A stretch of 32,013 nt of DNA from Dunaliella salina (Eukaryota > Chlorophyta > Chlorophyceae > Chlamydomonadales > Dunaliellaceae), in contig MU069810.1 in assembly GCA_002284615.2 (NCBI GenBank), forward strand, positions 251,524 to 283,536, written 5' to 3'. Under the pieces are notes generated by a model that was not told the DNA's origin, ran no database searches, and worked only from the letters and a program-made list of their open reading frames with translations. Position 1 is the stretch's first letter. Each line of letters opens with the position of its first letter. The translations under genes and the position numbers were made by a program. Of the stretch, positions 17,034 through 27,048 are shown piece after piece.

Positions 17034-19315
17034 ACCGTAACACACACCTGGCACTCCGCCTTTTTGGAACTGGCCATTTCGACCATGGTGCTGTTGATGA
17101 ACTCATATGCATGGACCTGCAGCCAAAGTCATAAAACAGAACCTGCATTGGAGCGCAGTCATCAGATGCTGAAAAGGCCTCTTGGGGGGCCTCCATCCTC
17201 TCTCCTGTGCTGGAAAGGTCACCCAGGTGAAGGAAGAAAGGGCTGCAAAGGCCTGCAGCAGCTGCAGCAAAAGTCAGACACAAATGTTGGGAACGAAAAT
17301 TATGAATTGGCTCTACAGTGCTGAGGCGTGGATGTCATAGACAGCCAGCCCTACATGGAGCATTTCAGTAGAAGGAGATTGAGCTGCTGGCTCCATTCCC
17401 TCCAACGCAATGACTTCAGGGTAAAACCCTGCTAGCTACCCAGTCACCTCCAGTATGCCCTCGTACTCCTCGTACTCCTTGTAGTCACACGCGCTGCTAC
17501 CCAGTCACCTCCAGCATGTCCTCGTCGTCACACACATCGCATGTCCCTGCCACCTCTGGCATTAACCTTGCAGTAATCACACCCAGCTTCCTTACCTCCA
17601 GCATGTCTTCGTAGTCCATGGAATCATGCATGGATGAAAGGAATGCCGCGGGCAAAGGTACACGCACACTATTCTTGGGCACGCAGTGCACAAGGTGCAG
17701 GACATCCCCATCCCTGCGACATGAGTGGTGCTCAGAAAAAGAATGAGGATAGAGCTAGTCCTCATTACATGAAGAGTGAAATTGAACCAATAACCAACTT
17801 GCATCTTTTCATGAGTCATACTTGCAAATAAACTATAAAAAGCCAATTTCATGTATGTTCTCAGTGTTTGTGTAGTCCTGGTGCCTGTAGCCTTTTTATG
17901 CATGCTGGGCAAGGTTTACAAATGCATTGACTTTGCAGATCCTACAGGTGTTCTACATTTGCTCCCGGTCGAAAGGCTCCCAGGGAATGGAGCTACCAGC
18001 GATGCTCTAGACCAAGCCTCCGCATGTGTTGAGCGAAGTTGAACAACTGCTGGTCAAGATCCCTGAATATTGTTGCAGAAGCCTTGCAACTAGGTGGGCA
18101 TCAACGCCGCCAGAAGCGGAGCAGCTGCAATTATTTGAAAAACGCATGGATTTCATTTTCTTCGACTCCTGCAAATCATGCCCTCTTTGCTCAGGAACAC
18201 ATGAAAGTAGCAAACTACAATGTACTGAAGTGAATACTTTTGTGGGCCAGCGCAGGCATTTTCGATGCTCATGCGCCCATGTGCACTGATGAAAATGTTG
18301 GAGTCCTTCATGGAAGCAAACACACCTGTAGATGTTGTTGAGCGTCCATTTCACAGCGCACCACGATTCCTGTAGGCGTATGCAAGCACAACTGCGTGCC
18401 TATGCTCATGGGCCCTGATACAGATGGCGCATGTGCGTCAATCAAACAAGCACACCACCATATACACACCATACCAACAAAGATTTTGTGCTAAAGCAGA
18501 ATTACAAGCAGCTTGGTGCCATACACATCAGGTTTGTGTCAGGAATTGATCAGGTTTGTCTTTGCCAGGCTCCTTGATGGCCAATTGCTGCTTTTTCTCC
18601 GTTCCTTTCTTTAGGGCACCCTGGTACGAAGGGCACACTCACCTCCGTGTCATTGACTGCGACCACAAGGCGTCGGGGAGGAGCCTCAGCAGGAGAGTGC
18701 TGTTGTGTTGCCTAGCATTGCAAAGGAAGGAATGGATGGGGTGCGTGAATTTCAGGTGAGCTCGAAGTTTTGCAGCAACTTTAAGCCCCAAGGCGCGCAA
18801 GAAAGCACCTGCATGCACTGCTTTGGCGCAGTTCACTGGATCCTTTGCTTTGATCGTGTGCAAACCTTTTTCAAACCTCTGACTACACCAAAACAAAACG
18901 GCATGGGCAGCACCATCATTTCCTAGGTGTTCTCATGTGCTCACAGCCTGTGCCATAATATCCTTTGACAGTTGGTAGGCACTTCCATCCTAGGAACAGA
19001 AGGCATTGGAAAGTGCAAGCATGCAGTGAGGACAAACAGTGTGAACTTTCAGCGGCCGGCTGGGTTGGAGGACAAGAGTCTAGAGCTCTACAGAGAGCCG
19101 AAGACATGTACCTGAGCATCCTGTGCAACAAGGCTTGGTTCCACACTGGATGAGGCAACGCGGGTGGACCGTGCAGCCGGGGGAAATGTCCAGGCGTGCT
19201 GTCGGTTGGCTTTCCGAGGGGTCCTATGATAATGTCGCCAGCTGGGAGTCAATGGGTTGGGGCGCCATTGGCCCAAGGCCGCATGCTGCTGCTGCTGTTG
19301 AGTTAGGCAACGCAT
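17034..19315 (-). CDS. Universal stress protein (UspA-like) with organelle-targeting-like N terminus; 5 exons, 3' end not found
   Basis: USP domains are small Rossmann-like alpha/beta proteins, often ATP-binding, linked to stress responses. Exons on the minus strand are 19315-19112, 18711-18643, 18369-18326, 17713-17596 and 17116-17048 (or to 17034). All junctions are AG/GT and in phase: 204+69+44+118+69 nt give 168 codons. Exon 1 is rich in Arg, Gln, His and Trp and nearly free of acidic residues, like an import signal. Exon 2 ends RRLVVAVNDTE (strand 1 and nucleotide site). Exon 3 adds ESWCAVKWTLNNIYR. Exon 4 gives DGDVLHLVHCVP (strand 2) and HDSMDYEDMLE. Exon 5 gives VHAYEFINSTMVEMASSKK, then AECQ and possibly VCVT if the donor GT/GTAAAA is used. 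The second half of the domain, with the G-x2-G-x9-G-S/T loop, was not found; GAALVMMARR at 16243-16214 may belong to it. Introns are 400, 273, 612 and 479 nt. Confidence 0.75.
17437..17616 (-). repeat. Repeated copies of the USP exon-4 end and splice donor inside the following intron
   Basis: On the minus strand the exon-4 end GAAGACATGCTGGAG/GTAAGG (~17610-17591) is followed in the intron by GAGGACATGCTGGAG/GTGACT (~17525-17503) and GAGGGCATACTGGAG/GTGACT (~17463-17441). The last two share ACCCAGTCACCTCCAG on the plus strand. They could act as alternative donors or be remnants of slippage. Confidence 0.75.
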
Positions 19316-20029
19316 CGAAGTTTCACTTTTTTCAAACCGTTATTTATAATTGTTGTTTTTTGGGAAACGTAGGGTGTATGGGTGCACAAAAGAAGTTAAC
19401 CTGTGCAATCGTCATCTGGGATTACGAACGTGCACCTTATTCCAGGTTTATATTTTCACGCCCTCAATTGGCAGAAAAATTTTTCCTTGCCAAGTGGATC
19501 AACCACTGCATGAAGAGGCTGCCCCTCCAGGAGCCTAATCTGTGCTTTTCATCTGACACCAAGTATGATATTATTGTGAAAATTAGACTACTCTCCAATA
19601 TTGTTGTTGCAAATTCACATGAAGGTTTCATCTCACCCATGGTTGAACCGCTGTACTTCGCACAATGTCATCGTACATGTGCATCTGAAGCCATGGCTGC
19701 TCAGCTTTTAGGATTGAATGACTGATAACGGTAGGTTGCGAACATGGAAATCATGAGCATGCATGATCTGAGAGTGCAACAAAAGCATTGCTGTGCCAGT
19801 GCAGGCAGCCCCCACAAAAGCATTTTATCATGCTCTCATACTTTTCCACCAGCTTCTGGCCCTGTACTTGTGCATGAATGTAAGGGGGAGGGCTGAGGAG
19901 GGTGTAAATAATTATACAAGGCTTGAATGAACTGAAGAAGGGAATTGCAGTACTGTAGAGAACATGTGCCATTGCATGCAAAAAAAAGTGTCCCTCCCCT
20001 GCATGGCACTGTGTGCACACAAGGAAACC
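19316..20029. other. Region upstream of the USP gene; no gene called
   Basis: A long plus-strand open frame (19123-19725, 200 codons) crosses this region. Its first third is the antisense of USP exon 1, and the rest has no recognisable motif. The USP promoter should lie here, but I see no clear TATA element. Confidence 0.35.
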
Positions 20030-20085
20030 AAGGATTTAATTCGAGGATGCACAGCTGTGTCAGGTTGCCCAAAGAATCAGCTAAA
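20030..20085 (-). CDS. Candidate leucine-rich-repeat exon fragment
   Basis: After CTTTTGCCCAG on the minus strand comes LADSLGNLTQLCILELN, which fits one plant-type LRR unit (L..SLGNLTQL..L.L). The donor is unclear and no adjacent LRR exon was found, so it may be a fragment. Confidence 0.3.
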
Positions 20086-20177
20086 CTGGGCAAAAGTCAC
20101 TTCAAGCTTGAACTGCAATCGTATGCAAGTATTCATTGCAGATTCGATGCCAAAAAATTATTTCTCTAAAGGTTGCA

Positions 20178-20268
20178 TACTGATGGGGCACACTCTCAGT
20201 TTCAGTGCTGACGGTTGGATCTCTTTTCATGCGGGCTGGCTCTTGCCCAGCCGTAGGCTTTTCTTCTA
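20178..20268 (+). mobile_element. REL-2 LINE 3'-tail fragment
   Basis: CACACTCTCAGTTTCAGTGC, then TGACGGTTGGATC, the hairpin GGCTGG/CCAGCC and GTAGGCTTTTCTTC match the REL-2 tails at 6575 and 20751, in the opposite orientation. The stem differs in sequence from the 6.6-kb copy but still pairs. Confidence 0.6.
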
Positions 20269-20740
20269 CAGGTTACAGCTTATAACTTACAGGAAAAGAA
20301 GGCCTCCAGTCAAAACAAGCGAAATGCTAGCCTGTTAGCTACACAGAAGACGCTGTAATTAAGCTTATTAATTGGTTCAGGGAGGCAAACATGTGTAAAG
20401 ACAATTGGTTGGCAGGTGGGTGAGGGGCCACCTGGACAGAAGTGGAGAAAACGAAAAGGGCCAAATAGAAAATATAGTCAACACGTAGTCAGAGGTCCCT
20501 GGAAATACAGGGGTTGAGGAGACTGCATGACTTGGGGAGCTGTTGCCTTCTTGATGCCTCCCTTACAGGAGATGATTTCAGGGTGAAGCCCTTCAGGTGC
20601 TTTTTTTCCAGTTTTCGCACCCATGATGATCCCTTTCCTTCATCAACGCTTGATGTGATTGCCACTTGCATAGCTTTTACTTTCCTTAAATTAGGCAAAG
20701 AAACTCTCATCATCATTGAAGGAGTAGCTCAGGGTCTGTG

Positions 20741-21082
20741 TTGATAAGGTAAAAAAGTGAAAGTCTATGCTGGACACAGCCAGTGTGCATGAAGGACAGA
20801 CCCAACAGTCAGTGCTGACTCACTTGGACACCAACAGTGAGTCTTACCAGAAAGCAAGCTACGAGTAGCCACGTTAGTGTGGGTCCAGCAGGTTCTCGGC
20901 CATGTGTCCAATTGTGCGCCTCGCTCTCCTGCAAGCAGCCTGTCCCATGGCTTCCCCACAATCCCCATTGCTTGGGTTGCCGCATGGAATGGCATGCTTG
21001 GTGCTGTGCATTTTTGTTAAGGTCTTGGCAGCATGATAGTGGAATTCGGTCGCAGTTTTGTGGGCTTCGCCTTTGGTAAGGT
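20741..21082 (-). mobile_element. REL-2 LINE insertion, 5'-truncated (~322 bp), with 10-bp target duplication
   Basis: TTGATAAGGT at 20741-20750 and TTGGTAAGGT at 21073-21082 flank the insert with one mismatch. On the minus strand the coding part reads GEAHKTATEFHYHAAKTLTK and TKHAI, aligning with the last helix of the REL-3 ORF, then ends ENLLDPH-stop at 20874. A 3' UTR and the REL-2 tail follow. This copy links the REL-2 tail to a REL-type ORF. Confidence 0.7.
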
Positions 21083-21270
21083 CATATTTGCAGACTACAT
21101 CACTTGTGCATGGGTTGTGAATTGTTCCGGAACTCAAATTCGTATGATGTACAATGTGACTGCTCAGGAAATTAGAGGGGAGATTGATCATTCGACTTTT
21201 ATTTTGCACTCCAAGGTACAGCCTTACAGGTCACTGAGTTACACTGTAGAGGGTTGTCTTGATTTGCCGC
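21083..21270 (+). pseudogene. Possible retropepsin-like fragment of an LTR-type retroelement
   Basis: FADYITCAWVVNCSGTQIRM, then AQEIRGEIDHSTFILHS, has the layout of the region after the catalytic DTGA in retroelement proteases, and resembles the minus-strand protease remnant at 22862-23520. The catalytic part is absent, and the REL-2 copy was inserted just upstream. This is a weak call. Confidence 0.2.
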
Positions 21271-21399
21271 AGGTAGCGATTCTGCTGTCTATGCAGAATT
21301 CAAATACTGGTTTAACTGCAATTTTTCTACATGATGCCTTCGGAGGTCCACCAGCAGGCCCCTTTTACACCCTTGTCTCCACCTTTTTTGGCTTTCACT

Positions 21400-21827
21400 G
21401 ACAGTTTCAGTTAGGCTCAAGTTTGGTTGCCATGAATTACAAACATCACAGCCCCTGGCACCCCTTGAGCATGTGTTGCTAGAAACCTGGCAGGTCATAG
21501 GTGCATTGCACAAGCCTCCATTTTAATATCTAGTAAAGGAGATTCATGGCTCTGAGCTTTGCATTCCCATCCTTGATTGGCAGTAGGAGTTTTCTCACTG
21601 CCTGCAAAGGAATGAGCTGTGCAGGGCAGCAACTAACCTGCGAAGCAAGGCCAGCAGTGAGCTCAGCCTATGTGTGATAATCTGCGAGCTCGTGACTAGG
21701 AGTTTTTAATGTTCCTCAAACGCTTCAATCACATTTCAAGCCCTCTGTTTCTTTGCAAGCACTACAGCACATGTCACATGTCGTACAGATTGCACCTCCC
21801 TTCTTACAAGAGTTCTGTTCTCAACCT
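21400..21827. other. Unassigned stretch
   Basis: I see no gene, repeat or RNA here. Confidence 0.4.
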
Positions 21828-22343
21828 TGTCGTGCAAGATCAGTGTCACACACACATCGCTAACCTGGGAGCACAGATTACATGGATGTTGAACGTCCAG
21901 GGCTGGCTACAACCATCCAGACGAAATACAAGTTCACCTGAGCTGATGGGAAGAGATTCGAGTGAGACAGGGTTGCTGGGGTTCTGGGTTTGCTGTTCCT
22001 TGCTGCACTCCCGCATGGTGCAGCACAGCACTTATTCTTCACATACAAGACATCCTCAGCTTTGGTACACGGTTACCAGGCCTGCTCCCCGATGCCCCTC
22101 CTAGGGCAATGAGAGATTACTCCATTATCTGCTTGGTTTACACTGCTGAGAATAGGTGACGTCAAATCCAAACCATTATACTGCCAAATTCTCAACAACA
22201 GGTTGTTGAGCCAGTCTAAAAATAAAGGTGACGATCTAACTAACTGACTGCGTGACCAGGATTCAGCATTGACCGTGATTCAGGTGACAGCTGTCGTGCG
22301 AGATCAGTGTCACACACACATCACCAACATGTGAGCACAGATC
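21828..22343. repeat. 52-bp direct repeats flanking about 412 bp
   Basis: TGTCGTGCAAGATCAGTGTC... at 21828-21879 and TGTCGTGCGAGATCAGTGTC... at 22292-22343 are about 87% alike, and the sequences beyond them differ. This could be an old tandem duplication, or the two ends of a small element that contains the repeat-H copy. Confidence 0.6.
22105..22288 (+). repeat. Dispersed repeat H, copy 1 (uninterrupted)
   Basis: GCAATGAGAGATTACTCCAT, TTATCTGCTTGGTTTACACT, TGACGTCAAATCCAAACC, CAACAACAGGTTGTTGAG and GACCAGGATTCAGCATTGAC occur in this order. The same sequence in the same order occurs at 26877-26903 plus 27336-27515, where it is split by two retrotransposon insertions. The copy here is thus the empty-site allele of that family. 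Confidence 0.75.
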
Positions 22344-22861
22344 ACTACCCCCTAATTCTTGCCAGATGCAAGGATGTCAAACAGACAACAGCAGATGGTA
22401 AGAATTATACTACTTCAGAGTGACCCATGATGAAAATGTGTGAACAGCTTGGTGCAAGAAAGTGAACCAAGCTAAGAAAGGAAAGTTGCTTCACCGAAGC
22501 ACACGTTGCAGCTAAGGCAAAATCTCAGCTGTAAAAGATTGTCACACGAACCCCTTGGCCTAAAATGGCATGCGCAAAAGGTATCCAGAATTGACACAAA
22601 TTTTACCTCAGGAAGCACACAGATAACCAAGAACACATGTGTGCGCAACTCCGCAAGAACAGAGCCAATGCGCATGTTAATATGTGCACCTCCAGGAACA
22701 GATATTTCTAGCAGATCGGACACATTCGGACAGGCTCAAGATGCACTGAAGGAAGGATGCTCCTTGGACGAAAATTGCCGTATGAAAAATCCGCCATCGC
22801 CATCCACCACAAAAATTCCAACCAGCTGCCAAGCCCAAAGTGCTGATCAGGAGAAAGCCAA
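22344..22861 (-). other. Probable continuation of the decayed retroelement downstream of its protease
   Basis: Minus-strand frames such as LEISVPGGAHINMRI, followed by HVFLVICVLPEVKFVS (22472-22723), look coding and lie just after the protease remnant. No reverse-transcriptase motif can be read, so the assignment rests mainly on position. Confidence 0.25.
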
Positions 22862-23525
22862 TCAATTGCACAGTATACAGTCAGAGACAGTTGGGGCCTG
22901 GTGAGGTTCCCCAGAAAGTAAAAAGAGTGGGTTAGAAATCGCACAGATGAGGTGAGCAAAGGGGTCTTGTCGTTCTGCTGAATCAGTGCATGGGATTGCT
23001 GCTGGTGCTGCTGCTTCAAATTCAACGCGTGGCTTGCACTCAAGCACATGAGCTGCTAATGCACCACATGTCAACAAACCGGTAACCATGGGTCTGGCCC
23101 ATGTTCTCTCTGACGTGGCAAGTAAAGGAATAAAAGCAAAAGTATTCTTGTCGCCCTTGGTGTGGAAAGGCCTATAATCAAGAGACTCAGTGAAAGGATC
23201 TGGACATGCACCGCAGTCTCTAAGACAGTGTGAAGAAATTAGCACATCATACATATGCTGAACTCCTTGGACAACAAGAAATCGTGTTGCTGCAGCGCTG
23301 AAAGTTCTGCATTATACAGATGTGCCTTTGTTCATAACACAGTGCAGTGAACCGTCAATCTTGCCTTCCACAGCTCCAGTACTGCCAAGTGAAGAGGAAA
23401 CCTGCGTGTCATTGGTGCTGTATGGCAAACCTTGCGCATCAGCATACTTCTGAGAGAGCAAGCTGATCTCAAAGCAGGTATCTTAAAGGACAGTGTGAAA
23501 GCCAGCAAAAGACTTGCCATTGTGC
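22862..23525 (-). pseudogene. Retropepsin (aspartic protease) domain of an LTR-type retroelement, inactive
   Basis: In one minus-strand frame the order is GFHTVL, a TAA stop, DTCFEISLLSQKYADAQGLP, GAVEGKIDG, CVMNKGTSV, another stop, and then YDVLISSHCLRDCGACPDPF. This matches a retroelement protease: the catalytic DTG-A motif (here D-T-C), the flap region, and the YD-x-LIGxxxL-type second half. G-to-C at the active site plus two in-frame stops make it non-functional. It lies downstream of the gag remnants on the same strand, in the expected gag-protease order. Confidence 0.55.
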
Positions 23526-24117
23526 TCCAGAGTCAAACCTTCTTTGAGTCTGTACAAACCAGCTGGACGCTGAAAGTAGTCCTGAATCTGAGCATCCGAA
23601 AATTCAACTGCACCTGCGGACTTGGGCTCAGAGGTAAAAGCAATAATAGGCGCAGTGTCTCGTGAGCTTGAGCCTGCTTCACTACACAAAATGTAGTGCG
23701 CTCCAGCAAAGTAACCGAGGTCTTGGCATTCATGCTGACAGAAATCGTGCTCTCAGGTTGAGTGCACAGCAATTGGAGCAATTTTTTTTTATTTAGTGCT
23801 TCCAGTGGTATTTGCACAGATGCAAATGTATGCGCAGATGTAGGCTAGATCGATGCTGCAGGAGCAGGTATGTCTCCTTGAAGCGCCAGTCTTGCATGCC
23901 TTCTTGACTTTAAATTCACGCTATGAGAAAAGGGTACAGGTGCTGCTGCTGACACGAAGGTCTCGGGCTCTTTAACTACTGTGATCATGCTATGGACTGG
24001 CGGCCAATGCAAATCTGCAATTGATGCAAACTGATCAGGGTCAAATCCACAATGTCAATGTGCGAGTCTGCATTTGATGCAAACTGCGTAGGATCATGAC
24101 TGCTTCATGACAAGTTG

Positions 24118-24400
24118 TCATGTGCACCTAAGGATTTTGCAGTGGTGCTGTGTTGTTGCAACTGCCGGCTCGGATGCTGCTAATAATTTGGGCCATAACG
24201 GAGCATGAGGCGAGTAGAATCTACCACAGTTCTGACAAGGTGCGCGGAATTTGTGTGCTGCGTGGCAAAATCCAGGAGTAAGCTGCTCATGCTGATGCAT
24301 ACCACCCCCCAGCAGCGAACTACTGTTTGAGCAGTATGGAAGGCTGTATGAAGAGTGGCTTATATGCTGATGTGATTGCAGATACAGACGAGGGTGCCCA
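24118..24400 (-). pseudogene. gag 3' part with Cys/His cluster, downstream of the REL-3 insertion
   Basis: The minus-strand frame contains MHQHEQLTPGFCHAAHKF and then APCQNCGRFYSPH, a Cys/His-rich cluster like a gag zinc knuckle. The REL-3 insertion at 24421-25497 separates it from the rest of gag. Frames on the two sides do not join cleanly, so at least one more frameshift is present. Confidence 0.4.
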
Positions 24401-24547
24401 GAATGCATGTGGGGACTCAAAAAAGAAAAGAAAAGAAAAACTACGTAGGCAGAGAAACTCTCCCTACATCAATTAAGGAAAAAAAGACACATTGGCTCAT
24501 AAAAGAGCCGTGTGCCCCCTCCACCACAAGGTATGAAAAAGAGAATG

Positions 24548-25400
24548 CTAATGTGGATCTGGAGGGTTACTGGAAGCACCTGGCTCTAGAACCTGACAGT
24601 GGGAAGTATTCTTGTTTTCAATAGCGCGGCGTGTGGAGACTAGTTTGTGGGCATATTGAACAGAATGGGCATGAAGTTGTTGAGCAAGCTTCGTGGCACG
24701 CTGGTGATCCAATCCTAGTTGTTTGAATTGCTTCAGGGTATGCTCAGTGTAAATAGTTCCACCTACACCAAGAAGAATAGGGTCAATTGTAACAGCTTTA
24801 GCGTTAATAAGTTTACAAAGGTCTGCGTGCTGCTGCTTTGCCGCGTTCAATTGATGCTCTGGCCTTGTGTCTTCACAGAACTTGATTTCTATTAGGTGCA
24901 CATGGCGTTCATTTGCATGCAGTTCATGGGGTCGCCTCATGCGGCTAGTTCTGCTGGTCCTCCGTGAGGAGCTGCGCAAAGCGTGATGGGAATGGGTAGG
25001 AGAAACACCGTTAGAAATATGTTTGGCATTAAGAGGGGTGATCAAAACAGCATCTGGTCGACTGGAGTTGAGTCTCTTCCTCTCTGGAAGGTTATGAGGG
25101 AAGAAGTAAGCAGGTAAAGTTCTGTTTGAGGCATGTGCAGGGAGTTGGAGGTTGTGTTGAGCAAGCTTACAATTGCTTCCTATGTCTGTGTAGACCAGGC
25201 CTGCCCCTACAGGGCATCTGCTGAGGGTTTTTGTAATCATTCTGCCTGCAATGTTATGGCGTTCAGTTCTCATGTTGGAGATGGTATGATTTTGGCAGCC
25301 TGAGAGCATGTGTAGCGCGCTGTCCAAATGATGGCAGCCTGAGAGGGGGCAAGATGGATCAGTTGACTTTTTGAAACGTACTGCATGTTTTTGGTTGCAG
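24548..25400 (-). pseudogene. REL-3 LINE ORF, C-terminal part: zinc knuckle and restriction-like endonuclease (5'-truncated, open)
   Basis: After about 15 junction-derived residues, the frame shows a C-x4-C-x7-H-x4-C knuckle (CPLSGCHHLDSALHMLSGC, ~25350-25290). It continues with GLVYTDIGSN, then SRPDAVLITP (RPD at ~25055-25063), and then HVHLIEIKFCEDTRPEHQ (E-x-K at ~24880-24890). LLGVGGTIYTEHTL, an Ala/Gln/His-rich helix and the end SSNPPDPH with TAG complete it. The knuckle followed by PD...E-x-K is the layout of LINEs with a C-terminal REL, as in R2, NeSL and the algal Dualen/RandI type. Knuckle and catalytic residues are intact, so this is the least decayed LINE coding region here. It is still only a fragment, and the Met at its start is fortuitous. 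Confidence 0.75.
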
Positions 25401-25412
25401 AGGGTGCCTGTG

Positions 25413-25497
25413 CGTGGGGAATGGGGAATGCATGTGCTTGGGGAATGCATGTGCGTGGGGAATGCATGTGCGTGGGGAATGGGGAATGGGGAATGGG
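25413..25497. repeat. Short tandem array at the 5' junction of the REL-3 insertion
   Basis: GGGGAATGCATGTGCGT repeats about three times and GGGGAAT about four times, directly next to the target duplication GAATGCATGTGGGG. The units look derived from the target site itself. Confidence 0.8.
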
Positions 25498-25513
25498 GAA
25501 TGCATGTGGGGAC

Positions 25514-26458
25514 TCAAGTAAGGAGAGGGCTTGGGTCCGTACGCATACAATCATTGAATGGCACATGCACATGCCCACACACGGGCTTGCTGCAGCATGA
25601 CACAGAATTTGCAAGGGTCTGCTTGAGCTCAGTCAATTCTGCTCGCAATGCTGCTATCTCCTGCTCTAATGGCTCTGCATGGGCATTTAATGCAGCAGTG
25701 TGCACCTGCCTGTTTGGCATACAAGATCCAGAAGTTTCATGTGCAGCAGCAAATTGCCCTAGGTCATGGCACTCATGCATGTAGTAGTCATAGTGTCCAG
25801 GCACTGGGCAACTTGCTTGAAGGTCTTTCAACGTAAATTGTGGCAGGGGCATCATGGTTCTCAGCGTGCGTGCCATGCAATTGATAGGTCCGCAGCTTGT
25901 TGTAGGCTTTGGCCAGCTGTACCAGTTCAGCAAGCATGGAACCTTTGCAAATGATGTTATCTTCTAGCACTCTGGCCAGATCAGGAACATTCTTGCTGAC
26001 AGCCAAAATCAGTTTTCTTGCTGCTTTGTCGTCTTTGACATCTGCCTCTTTGGCCAAGCACTGGAATTTCAGAACAAACGCAGCAACATCCTCACCGATT
26101 CTCAGCTCCATACCGTTCAGTTGCTCTTCCATGTTTCCTGCAATGTGCTCAAATTCATCTGACAAGGCTTGGAGCAAGAGGTGGAACAGAGCATCTTCAT
26201 CTTCAGGTTGAGAGGCAGCTCTGGTAAGAATGCGCTGCTTTTCACCTTCGAACCAGGTGCAAGCATATGAATCGTAGGGATAAGAGCGGCAAGCAATGAC
26301 TTGAAACAATTTTGCTGGACTCAGGTCGGTGGTGCACTTGGCACACGCTTTCGGAAATACCATGCAGACAAGTTGTGTGAGTATGCAGGCAAATCATTTT
26401 AGACAGGATCTCCATGAACTGGAGGTGGAGGATTTAGCCTGAAGTTTAGGTCAATCAT
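25514..26458 (-). pseudogene. gag-like protein of an LTR-type retroelement, frameshifted
   Basis: Starting at the ATG at 26458 the minus strand reads MIDLNFRLNPPPPVHGDP, a typical gag opening. After a frame change, ACTWFEGEKQRILTR and a helical region follow (LLLQALSDEFEHIAGNMEEQ; AAFVLKFQCLAKEADV; ELVQLAKAYNKL), resembling retrotransposon gag capsid domains. After another shift near 25850 comes CPVPGHYDYYMHECHDLGQF, a Cys/His motif, and a coiled-coil LEQEIAALRAELTELKQTL. The REL-3 LINE then interrupts it. No LTRs or primer-binding site could be recognised. Confidence 0.6.
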
Positions 26459-26876
26459 GTTGCTGTGGGCACTTGCTCAGAGGAATGCGCGCATGATAAT
26501 GAACTCAATTCAGGATCAGGTTACCCGGGGGGGAAAGAGGAAGCAGGTGGCCTGGCAGCCAAGTACACAAATCACAGGACACGCTTCTGGAAAACAACAT
26601 GCTACATCTGCTCTTTCATGCTTCAACTGCTACCAATCATGCTCATGACATGCTTCTCATGCTTCTCAATTATGCTCCCGTGCATGCTTCTTTGCGAAGA
26701 ATGTCCTCTACTGTGTTGGGCATGCACCATGGAACACCCCCCAGGGCCCGCAGCGTCTAGTCTTTTGCGGTTACTGCTTATACGGCTACTCTTACGCAGC
26801 TACTGCTTATACATGCACAAACTCCGTGGCCTTTGTGTGTATGCATGTGCACTTGCCATTCTTGAGGTGTTTGGCA
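26459..26876. other. Unassigned stretch upstream of gag
   Basis: A leader or LTR of the gag element would be expected here, but no long terminal repeat partner could be matched in the window. TTACTGCTTATAC occurs near 26769 and CTACTGCTTATAC near 26799, a minor duplication. Confidence 0.3.
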
Positions 26877-26892
26877 ATGAGAGACTACTCCA

Positions 26893-27048
26893 TTATCTGC
26901 TCGTGGTACTTTGAGCGCATGTTCCTCAACAGTTGACATTTCTATACGCATTTTTTTGAAGACTTGTCTAGTTCCAGGTCTGTGTTCCCGCTCAGCTGCC
27001 CTCGTAAGCGGATATAGCGATGTAACCTTACCTTACCTTATCTGCTCA
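26893..27048 (+). mobile_element. E-SINE insertion (134 bp) with target duplication TTATCTGCTC
   Basis: TTATCTGCTCG at 26893-26903 and TTATCTGCTCA at 27038-27048 flank a copy of the SINE-like unit seen at 9819-9954. It has the same order of CAGTTGACA, CCGCTCAGCTGCCCTC and GGATATAGCGATGTAACC, and the tail CCTTACCTTACC. Confidence 0.75.

Larger units (their letters stand above)
24401..25517 (-). mobile_element. REL-3 LINE insertion with 20-bp target duplication, inside a gag gene
   Basis: GAATGCATGTGGGGACTCAA occurs at 24401-24420 and 25498-25517. On the minus strand the insert runs from a tandem-repeat junction (25413-25497), through the C-terminal part of a REL ORF, to a 3' UTR with GAGCCAATGTGTC. 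It ends in the hairpin GTAGGGAGAG/CTCTGCCTAC and a TTTTCTTTTCTTTTC tail at 24421. It is 5'-truncated: the RT domain is absent. The flanking sequence on both sides is gag. Confidence 0.85.

Noticed and set aside
19123..19725. 200-codon plus-strand open frame
   Set aside because: Its first part is antisense to USP exon 1 and the rest has no motif or splice context. A frame of this length can occur by chance in 32 kb.
20720..20760. GAGTAGCTCAGGGTCTGTG resembles a tRNA D-arm/A-box
   Set aside because: No anticodon arm, no B-box (GGTTCGANTCC) and no acceptor stem follow at the right spacing.
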